NCBI GenBank assembly: GCA_937926025.1
Contig: CALANQ010000248.1
Span: 1-5,490, forward strand
DNA from: an uncultured Acidimicrobiales bacterium
GTDB lineage: Bacteria; Actinomycetota; Acidimicrobiia; Acidimicrobiales; Iamiaceae
Direction: 5' to 3'
DNA length: 5,490 nt
Below are positions 1 through 5,025 of the stretch, in pieces. A program made the position numbers and the translations under genes. The number at the start of each line of letters is the position of its first letter. Position 1 is the stretch's first letter. The notes beneath the pieces are model-generated. The model saw nothing but the letters and a program-made list of their open reading frames with translations, searched no databases and was not told the DNA's origin.

Positions 1-953
1 CCGCCGTTGGAGATGGCGAACAGGCCGGCCGCCTGCCAGCGGCCCGGGTTCGCCTCCCAGGCCGACACCAGCGGCCGAGCCACCGCATCGCCCACCACGG
101 TGAGCGAGTTGACCTGGTGCTCGTCGACGGCATCCCACACCGCCTCCGGGTCCAGCGCGCCCGGCATCAGGACCGTCTTGCCGCCGGCCAGGAGCCACGA
201 GAACGTCGTCCACTGCGCCGCCGCGTGCATCAGCGGGGCCAGCGGCAGGTAGCAGAAGGCCTCGACCATCCGGTCGGGCAGCTGGTCCGGCGAGTCGATC
301 GGGCCGACCAGGCGCATCGGATCACCGCCGCCGATGCAGGCGAAGAACGCATCCTCCTGGCGCCACACCACGCCCTTCGGCCGACCGGTGGTCCCTCCCG
401 TGTACATGAGGTAGGTGTCGTCGCCCGACCGCCCGGCGGTCTCCACCGGAGCCGGCGACGCGGCCGCCAGCACCGCCTCGTAGCTGCGGGCCTCGGGCAG
501 GGCCACGACCTCGCCGCTCACCGTGGCCGGATCCGGATCGGGCACGACCAGGAGCGAGCGGATGCCCTCGATGCCACCCGGCACCGACGCCACGGCACCG
601 GTGAGGGTCTCGTGCACCAGCAGCGCCACCGCACCGGAATCCTCCAGCAGGTAGCCCAGCTCGGCACCGGTGTAGCGGTGGTTCATGTTCACCGGGATCG
701 CCCGCAGCGAGAACGCCGCCAGCATCGCCTCCAGGTAGGCGGCGTCGTTCCGCAGGAACAGCCCGACCCGGTCGCCGGGGCCGACACCCGCCTCGCGCAG
801 GTGGTTGGCGAGGCGGTTGGCCCGCTCGGCCAGTTCGGCGTAGGTCCGGGTCTGCGGGCCGCACACCAGGGCGACCCGCTCCGGGCACCGGGGCCAGATC
901 GACTCCCACAGGTCCGCGAAGTTGTATGTGTCCGAAACAGTCCCCTTGCTCAC
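1..953 (-). CDS. FadD19-like acyl-CoA synthetase (ANL/AMP-binding family), partial: N-terminal 317 codons
   Basis: This gene probably activates a carboxylic acid to its CoA thioester through an acyl-adenylate in the cytoplasm. The reading frame is open to the left edge, so the C-terminal part is missing. Residues 184-194 read YTGGTTGRPKG, the A3 phosphate-binding loop of the ANL superfamily, followed by VVWRQED. The N-terminal block (CPERVALVCG, residues 23-32; TYAELAERANRLANHL, 37-52) and GDAVARPL (288-295) also fit. From memory, the WRxED after the loop and the GDAxARPL stretch resemble mycobacterial FadD19, a steroid side-chain CoA ligase; the exact substrate is not determinable. I chose the GTG at 951-953 because no ATG or GTG lies in frame shortly upstream and the next internal ATG would delete conserved N-terminal sequence. 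No Shine-Dalgarno is visible. An inverted repeat (955-971) ends one base before the start codon and is shared with the CoA-transferase promoter, implying joint repression. Confidence 0.93.
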   Translation of the reverse strand, partial: MSKGTVSDTYNFADLWESIWPRCPERVALVCGPQTRTYAELAERANRLANHLREAGVGPGDRVGLFLRNDAAYLEAMLAAFSLRAIPVNMNHRYTGAELGYLLEDSGAVALLVHETLTGAVASVPGGIEGIRSLLVVPDPDPATVSGEVVALPEARSYEAVLAAASPAPVETAGRSGDDTYLMYTGGTTGRPKGVVWRQEDAFFACIGGGDPMRLVGPIDSPDQLPDRMVEAFCYLPLAPLMHAAAQWTTFSWLLAGGKTVLMPGALDPEAVWDAVDEHQVNSLTVVGDAVARPLVSAWEANPGRWQAAGLFAISNG

Positions 954-954
954 A

Positions 955-971
955 TCTGACAGTGTGTCAGA
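955..971. promoter_or_regulatory. Inverted-repeat operator before the acyl-CoA synthetase
   Basis: Perfect 7-bp arms TCTGACA / TGTCAGA flank a 3-bp centre. The TCTGAC and GTCAGA half-sites and their 5-bp separation are identical to those of the operator at 3709-3729. The size and symmetry fit a TetR-family repressor site, which is inference because no regulator gene is in the window. The element is immediately upstream of the GTG start, so a bound protein would cover the transcription start or block the promoter. Confidence 0.65.
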
Positions 972-1030
972 AACCGGGGGCCGGCCCACCGGCTGCGACC
1001 CGTGCCTTGCGGGGATGGCGGAGAGCTGGC

Positions 1031-1073
1031 CAGGCGCCGGCACGATGGGGGGAGGAGACGTGCCGGGCGCCTG
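1031..1073. terminator. Imperfect GC-rich hairpin between DUF4262 gene and acyl-CoA synthetase gene
   Basis: Arms 1031-1044 (CAGGCGCCGGCACG) and 1059-1073 (CGTGCCGGGCGCCTG) can form 14 base pairs with one bulged G around a 14-base purine-rich loop. It lies about 60 bases past the DUF4262 stop codon on that gene's strand and could end its transcript. There is no T-run after it on either strand, so it is not a canonical intrinsic terminator. Part of the 3' arm can alternatively pair with 1077-1082 (GCGCCT/AGGCGC). Apart from this hairpin and the operator, the 177-bp gap 954-1130 shows nothing gene-like. Confidence 0.4.
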
Positions 1074-1130
1074 ACGAGGCGCACCATGCCCCCGTTCGGC
1101 TGCGCCCAAACACGATCCGCAGGATTTTCT

Positions 1131-1625
1131 TCAGGCCGGTGGATCGCCGAGCAGCAGCTGGACGCCGGCCAGGCTCGGATCGAACCCGTCCTCCCAGGGC
1201 AGCCACCCGCCGCGATCGGGCCACACCAGCTGCACCATGCGGTACGGCTCGTCGCCGTACCAGGCGGTGGCTGACTCGAACATCTCCCCCATCGCATCGA
1301 GGTCGACGGGGAGGAGCCCGGCCCGCTGCTCGCCGTCGTAGAGGCCGCGGAACAGCTCGCCGACCGGGATCTGGGTCCCACCGCGGAGCAGATCGGCGAT
1401 CATGCCGGCCAGGCCCTTGGCCGCCACGGGCTTCAGCCCGACGATGACCACCTCGGGGAACCCGAAGGTCTGCTCGAAGCCGATGGTGTAGCCGTACCCG
1501 GGCAAGGGCGGGTCGGTCGCCGTGTTGGCGCCGACCGGCTCCAGCAGCCACCCGGTGGTCTCGATCATCCAGGCGAGCTTGTCCCGCAGCGCCATCGACC
1601 GGTCCGGGAACACGTCATCGCCCAT
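1131..1625 (-). CDS. DUF4262 domain-containing protein
   Basis: A 164-residue soluble protein with no signal peptide or membrane segment. Residues 44-64 carry the DUF4262 hallmark: YGYTIGF, then after a short gap FPEVVIVGL. The C-terminal half has the usual aromatic block WYGDEPYRMVQLVWPDRGG (122-140) followed by WLPWEDGF. The family has no established biochemical role that I can name, so no function is assigned. The ATG at 1623-1625 is chosen over the internal ATG at codon 11 because a -10-like TAGGGT ends six bases before it, the geometry of a leaderless transcript; neither ATG has a good Shine-Dalgarno. It is 177 bp from the acyl-CoA synthetase and 168 bp from the amidohydrolase, with hairpins in both gaps, so it is probably transcribed alone. 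Confidence 0.87.
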   Translation of the reverse strand: MGDDVFPDRSMALRDKLAWMIETTGWLLEPVGANTATDPPLPGYGYTIGFEQTFGFPEVVIVGLKPVAAKGLAGMIADLLRGGTQIPVGELFRGLYDGEQRAGLLPVDLDAMGEMFESATAWYGDEPYRMVQLVWPDRGGWLPWEDGFDPSLAGVQLLLGDPPA

Positions 1626-1631
1626 GCCCGG

Positions 1632-1637
1632 ACCCTA
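1632..1637 (-). promoter_or_regulatory. Putative -10 element for leaderless DUF4262 transcript
   Basis: On the minus strand the sequence reads TAGGGT-CCGGGC-ATG. The hexamer fits the actinobacterial TANNNT -10 pattern and lies six bases before the ATG, placing the transcript start on or next to the A of the start codon. No convincing -35 hexamer is visible 16-18 bp upstream. Confidence 0.35.
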
Positions 1638-1709
1638 TGGGAACCGTCCCGGGTTCGACACCGGCCTGAGGGACCGGTGCCCGGACGCCGCTCCGCACCG
1701 GCGCGAAAC

Positions 1710-1748
1710 CGCCCGCTCCTGCGTCGTCCAGCAAGGCAGGAACGGGCG
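1710..1748. terminator. Hairpin downstream of the amidohydrolase gene
   Basis: Arms 1710-1722 (CGCCCGCTCCTGC) and 1736-1748 (GCAGGAACGGGCG) pair over 13 positions with a single mismatch around a 13-base loop. It starts about 46 bases after the amidohydrolase stop on that gene's strand and is the strongest stem in the 168-bp gap 1626-1793. No T-run follows, so terminator function is inferred from position and stability only. Confidence 0.45.
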
Positions 1749-1751
1749 AGT

Positions 1752-1789
1752 TCGCCACGTGGCGACCCCCTGGGGGGTGGTAGGTCGCC
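1752..1789. terminator. Pair of further dyads just past the amidohydrolase stop codon
   Basis: Two dyads lie here. The perfect 14-bp palindrome TCGCCACGTGGCGA (1752-1765) overlaps the left arm of a stem GGCGACC (1761-1767) / GGTCGCC (1783-1789), whose loop itself contains a run of C facing a run of G. On the minus strand the second stem begins five bases after the TGA at 1794-1796. The two structures are mutually exclusive. With the hairpin at 1710-1748 they form a tandem structured 3' region for the amidohydrolase transcript. Confidence 0.35.
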
Positions 1790-1793
1790 CAGG

Positions 1794-2972
1794 TCAGGTT
1801 GGCGGGACGCTGAGGGCCTCCGCGTTGGTCCGCATGATCTGGTGGATCTCATCGTCCGAGAACCCCTGCAGATCATCCACGAAGGACTTGGGATCGGCAA
1901 GCCCTTCTGCGTGCGGCCAGTCGGAGCCGAACAGCACGTGCGACGAGCCGAGGGCATCGGCGAGGTGCCGGATGTCGTCCTCGTAGTACGGCGCGACCCA
2001 CACGTTGGAGCGCAGCCGCTCGACCGGATCGACGGCGAAGGCGCCGGGCGTCATGGAGTGCGCCTTGCCCAGCTTCTTGATGAGCGGGTGCACCCATTCC
2101 GAGCCGCTCTCGATGGTGGCCACCCGCAGCGCCGGGAACCGGTCGAAGACGCCGTGGCAGATGAGCGCGGCGATGGTGTCCGAGATGGCCCGGTCCGAGG
2201 TGAGGATGCCGTACAGCGGGGTCCGGCGGAAGGCCTCGAACTCGGCGGACTCGCCCCAGTCGACGACGTACCGCCCGTACCCGGCCTCGCCCGAGTGGTA
2301 GGCGACGGTGACGCCGGCGTCGGCCAGCACCTGCCACATCGGGTCGTAGAGGGGGTCGCCGGGCGACCGGCCGCCGGACGGGTGCATGATCGGCCCGGCC
2401 CGCATCACCACGACGCGGCACCCCTGCTCCACCGCCCACCGGGCCTCGTCGAGCGCCTGATCGGGATCGAGGAGGGTGAGGTACGGCGCCCCGAAGATGC
2501 GGTCCTGGAAGTGCAGGCCCCAGTCCTCGTCGACCCAGCGGTTGAACGCACGGAAGGCCGCGTGGGCGGCGTCGGGGTCGTCGACCAGCGCCTCCTCCAT
2601 GCCGACGCCGAGCGTGGGGAACATGAAGCACCCGGTGATGCCCTGCTGGTCCATGACGGCGAGGCGGGCGTCGCGGTCCCGGTACGCCGGGCTGATCGGC
2701 TCGAGCTGGCCGAACGCGCCGCGGATGTCGTCCGCCGGTGAGCGGCCGCGGAAGTACTCGTCGAGGCACCCGGGTCGGGCGACCGGGTCGAACTGCGGGT
2801 TCGGGATGAACCGGTTGATGCGGCCGGCGACCACGAGGCGGGTCCGACCGTCGACCTCGGCCCACTGCATGGCCCGCTTGTGCATGCGCGGATCGAGGTG
2901 GCGGGTGAACGCGTCCGGCGCCTCGTAGTAGTGGTTGTCGGCGTCGAAGACGTCGAAGTCGACCGTGCCCAT
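1794..2972 (-). CDS. TIM-barrel metal-dependent hydrolase, amidohydrolase_2 (ACMSD-like) family
   Basis: A complete 392-residue protein of the amidohydrolase-related family (Pfam Amidohydro_2), which includes decarboxylases and C-C or C-N hydrolases such as ACMSD. Visible active-site landmarks are D12-x-H14-x-x-E17 in the first strand (DADNHYYE), YHSGEAGY with H226, the HGVFDRFPALRVATIESG segment ending near E288, and FGSDWPH with D351, the usual metal-ligand Asp near the C terminus. The length is normal for the family. I chose the ATG at 2970-2972: AGGGG lies five bases upstream and the protein begins directly with the metal-motif strand. The frame stays open far upstream to 3584, but that extension runs antisense through the lipoprotein gene and lacks family similarity. 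It is divergent from the lipoprotein gene and preceded by a large palindrome with a KstR-like core, which suggests a steroid or acyl catabolic role. The substrate is unknown. Confidence 0.93.
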   Translation of the reverse strand: MGTVDFDVFDADNHYYEAPDAFTRHLDPRMHKRAMQWAEVDGRTRLVVAGRINRFIPNPQFDPVARPGCLDEYFRGRSPADDIRGAFGQLEPISPAYRDRDARLAVMDQQGITGCFMFPTLGVGMEEALVDDPDAAHAAFRAFNRWVDEDWGLHFQDRIFGAPYLTLLDPDQALDEARWAVEQGCRVVVMRAGPIMHPSGGRSPGDPLYDPMWQVLADAGVTVAYHSGEAGYGRYVVDWGESAEFEAFRRTPLYGILTSDRAISDTIAALICHGVFDRFPALRVATIESGSEWVHPLIKKLGKAHSMTPGAFAVDPVERLRSNVWVAPYYEDDIRHLADALGSSHVLFGSDWPHAEGLADPKSFVDDLQGFSDDEIHQIMRTNAEALSVPPT

Positions 2973-2996
2973 CACTGCCCCTGACTGCCGCTGAGC

Positions 2997-3032
2997 GGTT
3001 GGAAAACGAGAACGTGTTCTCGTTTTCCAACC
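2997..3032. promoter_or_regulatory. Perfect long inverted repeat with KstR-like core between divergent genes
   Basis: Arms 2997-3013 (GGTTGGAAAACGAGAAC) and 3016-3032 are exact reverse complements over 17 bp, separated by GT. The centre reads GAGAACACGTTCTC on the minus strand, matching the inner AACnnGTT of the KstR operator of steroid-degrading actinobacteria, as I recall it, but with G/C instead of T/A at the outer positions. It ends 24 bp upstream of the amidohydrolase ATG and 90 bp upstream of the lipoprotein ATG. A TAGGTT hexamer (3029-3034, minus strand) overlapping its edge could be the amidohydrolase -10. A transcript through it would also fold into a strong hairpin. Confidence 0.6.
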
Positions 3033-3085
3033 TACCCCCGATCCGGCGCCACCGCTCGCCCCGTCACGACCCGCGGTCGCAGACC

Positions 3086-3091
3086 TACGAT
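3086..3091 (+). promoter_or_regulatory. Putative -10 element of the lipoprotein gene
   Basis: TACGAT fits the actinobacterial TANNNT -10 pattern and would give a leader of roughly 25 bases before the ATG at 3123, leaving room for the Shine-Dalgarno at 3111-3116. The -35 region is not recognisable. Confidence 0.4.
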
Positions 3092-3110
3092 CTGGCCGCC
3101 ACCTCACCCC

Positions 3111-3116
3111 AAGGAG
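3111..3116 (+). promoter_or_regulatory. Strong ribosome binding site of the lipoprotein gene
   Basis: AAGGAG lies six bases before the ATG at 3123. It is the clearest Shine-Dalgarno in the window and fixes the lipoprotein start. It also argues against the overlapping minus-strand frame being the coding one here. Confidence 0.8.
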
Positions 3117-3122
3117 CCTTCG

Positions 3123-3659
3123 ATGCCGAAGCGCCTGCTCATCGCCCTCGTCGCGGTCCTCGCCACGCTGTTCGCCCTCAGCGCCTGCTCGGCCAGCTCC
3201 GACAGCTCCACCGGCAGCAAGACCGGGGTCGACGGCGAGAAGACCAAGACGGAGGAGGACGCCGACGAGGCGGAGAGCTGCGACGGCTACACGGCCGGCG
3301 AGGACGACGTCATCCGCACGTTCTGCGACGGCTCGGCCAAGGTCGAGCTCACGGTCGGCGGCGACGAGTACACGCTCTCCGGTGGCGACTGCGAGACCCA
3401 GGGCGGCTACTTCGCCGTCAACATCGGCGTGGTCACCGGTCCCGACTTCAGCGGCACCAAGCCCGACTACTTCGGGTCCAACATGCCCGAGGCCGACGGC
3501 GACTTCGGCGACGGAGACCAGGCGTTCGCCACCTTCGCCGTCGACGGCCAGGAGTACTCGGTGCCCAAGACCACCGGCACGCACGACGACAGCGGCGCCA
3601 CCTTCTCGGGCACCACCACCGACGGAGACATCGAGGTCACGGGCACCATCACCTGCTGA
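3123..3659 (+). CDS. Small acidic lipoprotein, possibly LpqH-like
   Basis: A 178-residue secreted lipoprotein. After MPKR comes a hydrophobic stretch and the lipobox LSAC (19-22), so C22 should be the lipidated first residue of the mature protein, anchored on the outer face of the cytoplasmic membrane. A Ser/Thr/Gly linker and a Glu/Asp-rich stretch (about 23-52) lead to a compact domain with C53, C68 and C90 and a final cysteine C178. The ending (DSGATFSGTTTDGDIEVTGTITC, 156-178) resembles the C terminus of mycobacterial LpqH (19-kDa antigen) proteins, which end in a beta strand with Cys. I call this a weak fold-level resemblance rather than a family assignment. The four mature-domain cysteines could form two disulfides. 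Its own -10 and strong RBS indicate a separate transcript, divergent from the amidohydrolase. The function is unknown. Confidence 0.88.
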   Translation: MPKRLLIALVAVLATLFALSACSASSDSSTGSKTGVDGEKTKTEEDADEAESCDGYTAGEDDVIRTFCDGSAKVELTVGGDEYTLSGGDCETQGGYFAVNIGVVTGPDFSGTKPDYFGSNMPEADGDFGDGDQAFATFAVDGQEYSVPKTTGTHDDSGATFSGTTTDGDIEVTGTITC

Positions 3660-3667
3660 GGGGTGCC

Positions 3668-3690
3668 GGCCCGCACCGCGGAGGTGGGCC
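3668..3690. terminator. Weak hairpin after the lipoprotein gene
   Basis: GGCCC-GC-ACC (3668-3677) can pair with GGTGGGCC (3683-3690) with a two-base bulge and a five-base loop, starting eight bases after the lipoprotein stop. There is no T-run. It may separate the lipoprotein transcript from the CoA-transferase promoter just downstream. Confidence 0.3.
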
Positions 3691-3707
3691 GAACTCGGAC
3701 GGTTCGC

Positions 3708-3713
3708 TAATCT
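3708..3713 (+). promoter_or_regulatory. Putative -10 element of the CoA-transferase gene
   Basis: TAATCT fits TANNNT and overlaps the left arm of the operator at 3709-3729. Transcription would start near 3720, giving a leader of about 29 bases. The overlap is the classic arrangement for repression by blocking RNA polymerase. The -35 region is not recognisable. Confidence 0.45.
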
Positions 3714-3729
3714 GACGGACCGTCAGATT
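3709..3729. promoter_or_regulatory. 21-bp perfect palindromic operator before the CoA-transferase
   Basis: The left arm AATCTGACGG (3709-3718) and the right arm CCGTCAGATT (3720-3729) are exact reverse complements around a single A. Inside it, TCTGAC and GTCAGA with 5-bp spacing are identical to the element before the acyl-CoA synthetase (955-971). A further CGTCAG at 3731-3736 repeats the right half-site (3721-3726) exactly 10 bp further on. The form is typical of TetR-family operators; the cognate regulator is not in the window. Confidence 0.75.
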
Positions 3730-3748
3730 TCGTCAGCCCGAGGTCACC

Positions 3749-4984
3749 ATGTCTTCCAGCACCGGCCCGCTCGCGGGCGTCCGCATCATCGAGAGCTCGA
3801 TGCTCGGCCCCGCCGCCATCACCACCCAGCTCTGCGACCTCGGCGCCGAGGTCATCAAGGTCGAAGCGCCCTCCGGCGACTACATCCGCCAGATGACGTG
3901 GCCCATCGTGGAGGGCGTCTCGCTGATGCACCTCCACCTCAACCGGGGCAAGAAGTCCATCACCCTCGACCTCCGCAACCCCGAGGCCGTCCAGACCTAC
4001 CTCGACCTCGTCCGAGACGCCGACGTCGTGATCGAGGCCATGCGCCCCGGCGGCCTCGAGCGCCGCGGCCTCGGCTACGACAAGCTGCGCGAGGTCAACC
4101 CGGCCATCGTGTTCTGCACCATCTCCGGCTACGGCATGACCGGGCCCTACGCGGAACTGCCCAGCCACGGCGTCGCCTACGACGTGTGGGCCGGCCTGGT
4201 GAAGCCCGAGATCACCGAGGACGGCTTCGCCGCCATCCCCGAGCACCCGTCGATGGGCATCCACGCCGGACCCCTGTTCGGTGCGCTGGGCGTGCTGGCC
4301 GGCGTCATCAAGGCCCGCGCCACCGGCGAGGGCTGCCGCCTCGAGATCGCCCAGTCCGATGCCGCAGCAGCCATGGACTGGTACCGCTCCGAGAGCTGGA
4401 AGGCCTACGAGCGCCCCGAGGACGAGGTCACCGGCAACGCCTCGGACAACTACGTGCGCCGCGCCCCCGGCACCGCCGGCATGCGCGACGGCGTCCGCTA
4501 CCAGTTCTACGAGGCCTCCGACGGCGGCTTCGTCCTGCTCCAGGCCTCCGAGCGCGAGTTCTGGGAGAACTTCTGCCGCGGCGTCGGCCGCCCCGAGCTG
4601 TTCGAGCAGAACCCAGGCGCCAAGTTCGCCGACCACGCCGTGGGGAACGTGGAGCTGCGCCAGCAGCTGAAGGAGATCTTCCTCACCCGTCCCGCCAAGG
4701 AGTGGGTGGACCTCGGTCTCGAGATCAACGTCCCCATCATCAACGTCAACACGCCCCAGACGCTGAAGGACGACCGGCAGTTCCAGGCCCGCTTCGAGTG
4801 GATCCCCGCCGAGCGCCTCGGCGCCGAGCAGCAGCCGTCGCCGATCAAGTACCTCGACATCGACGTCCCGCTCCCCGAGAAGGCCCCCACCGTCGGCCAG
4901 CACACCGACGAGGTCCTGCGCGACCTGCTCGGCAAGTCCGACGACGACATCGCCAAGCTCCGCGAGACCGGCGCCCTCGGCTGA
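3749..4984 (+). CDS. Family III CoA-transferase (CaiB/BaiF)
   Basis: A complete 411-residue cytoplasmic protein of normal family length. It would move CoA from an acyl-CoA donor to a carboxylic acid, or act as a racemase, as some members do. Hallmarks in order are LAGVRIIE (8-15), LCDLGAEVIKVE (28-39) in the CoA-binding N-terminal domain, LNRGKKSITLDL (64-75), ISGYGMTGPYAE (125-136), D145 in GVAYDVWAGL at the place of the catalytic Asp of formyl-CoA transferase, and GPLFGALGVLAGVIKA (174-189). The GHDINY-type signature I associate with alpha-methylacyl-CoA racemases is not seen, so transferase is preferred. The ATG at 3749 follows GAGG (3739-3742) with six bases between. The shared operator links it to the acyl-CoA synthetase, so both may act on the same substrate class. 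The specific donor and acceptor are unknown. Confidence 0.94.
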   Translation: MSSSTGPLAGVRIIESSMLGPAAITTQLCDLGAEVIKVEAPSGDYIRQMTWPIVEGVSLMHLHLNRGKKSITLDLRNPEAVQTYLDLVRDADVVIEAMRPGGLERRGLGYDKLREVNPAIVFCTISGYGMTGPYAELPSHGVAYDVWAGLVKPEITEDGFAAIPEHPSMGIHAGPLFGALGVLAGVIKARATGEGCRLEIAQSDAAAAMDWYRSESWKAYERPEDEVTGNASDNYVRRAPGTAGMRDGVRYQFYEASDGGFVLLQASEREFWENFCRGVGRPELFEQNPGAKFADHAVGNVELRQQLKEIFLTRPAKEWVDLGLEINVPIINVNTPQTLKDDRQFQARFEWIPAERLGAEQQPSPIKYLDIDVPLPEKAPTVGQHTDEVLRDLLGKSDDDIAKLRETGALG

Positions 4985-4987
4985 CCC

Positions 4988-5003
4988 ACGAACACCTGTT
5001 CGA
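4988..5003. promoter_or_regulatory. LexA/SOS box before the AlkB-like gene
   Basis: ACGAACACCTGTTCGA contains the perfect dyad CGAACA-CC-TGTTCG and fits the Gram-positive/actinobacterial SOS box pattern TCGAAC-N4-GTTCGA at all but the first base. It begins four bases after the CoA-transferase stop and covers where the -35 region of the AlkB-like gene should lie (around 4990-4996), so LexA binding should block that promoter. Confidence 0.75.
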
Positions 5004-5013
5004 TCTGGTGCGG

Positions 5014-5019
5014 TAGCCT
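5014..5019 (+). promoter_or_regulatory. Putative -10 element for leaderless AlkB-like transcript
   Basis: The sequence TAGCCT-GGCGGG-GTG places a TANNNT hexamer six bases before the start codon, so transcription would begin on or beside the GTG. The TAG inside this hexamer is also an in-frame stop for the AlkB-like frame, which makes the GTG the first available start. Confidence 0.5.
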
Positions 5020-5025
5020 GGCGGG

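Noticed and set aside
117..959. Plus-strand frame opposite the acyl-CoA synthetase
   Set aside because: It is an Arg/His-rich shadow translation. The minus strand carries the YTGGTTGRPKG phosphate-binding loop and other FadD-type motifs.
1677..2741. Plus-strand frame opposite the amidohydrolase
   Set aside because: It has no recognisable domain, and the opposite strand shows all the expected metal-site motifs in order.
2973..3584. Upstream extension of the amidohydrolase frame by about 200 codons
   Set aside because: It runs antisense through the lipoprotein gene, which has a lipobox and a strong Shine-Dalgarno. The metal-site strand begins right after the ATG at 2972, which has its own AGGGG. 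High GC keeps the antisense frame open by chance.
3749..4984. Alpha-methylacyl-CoA racemase instead of CoA-transferase
   Set aside because: The GHDINY-type segment expected of that subgroup is not present at 139-150 (SHGVAYDVWAGL); the transferase call is kept, though racemase activity cannot be excluded.
3382..5016. Long plus-strand frame overlapping the lipoprotein and CoA-transferase genes
   Set aside because: Its translation is an Arg/Pro/Ala-rich low-complexity product typical of an out-of-frame reading of high-GC DNA. The CoA-transferase frame carries the real family motifs.
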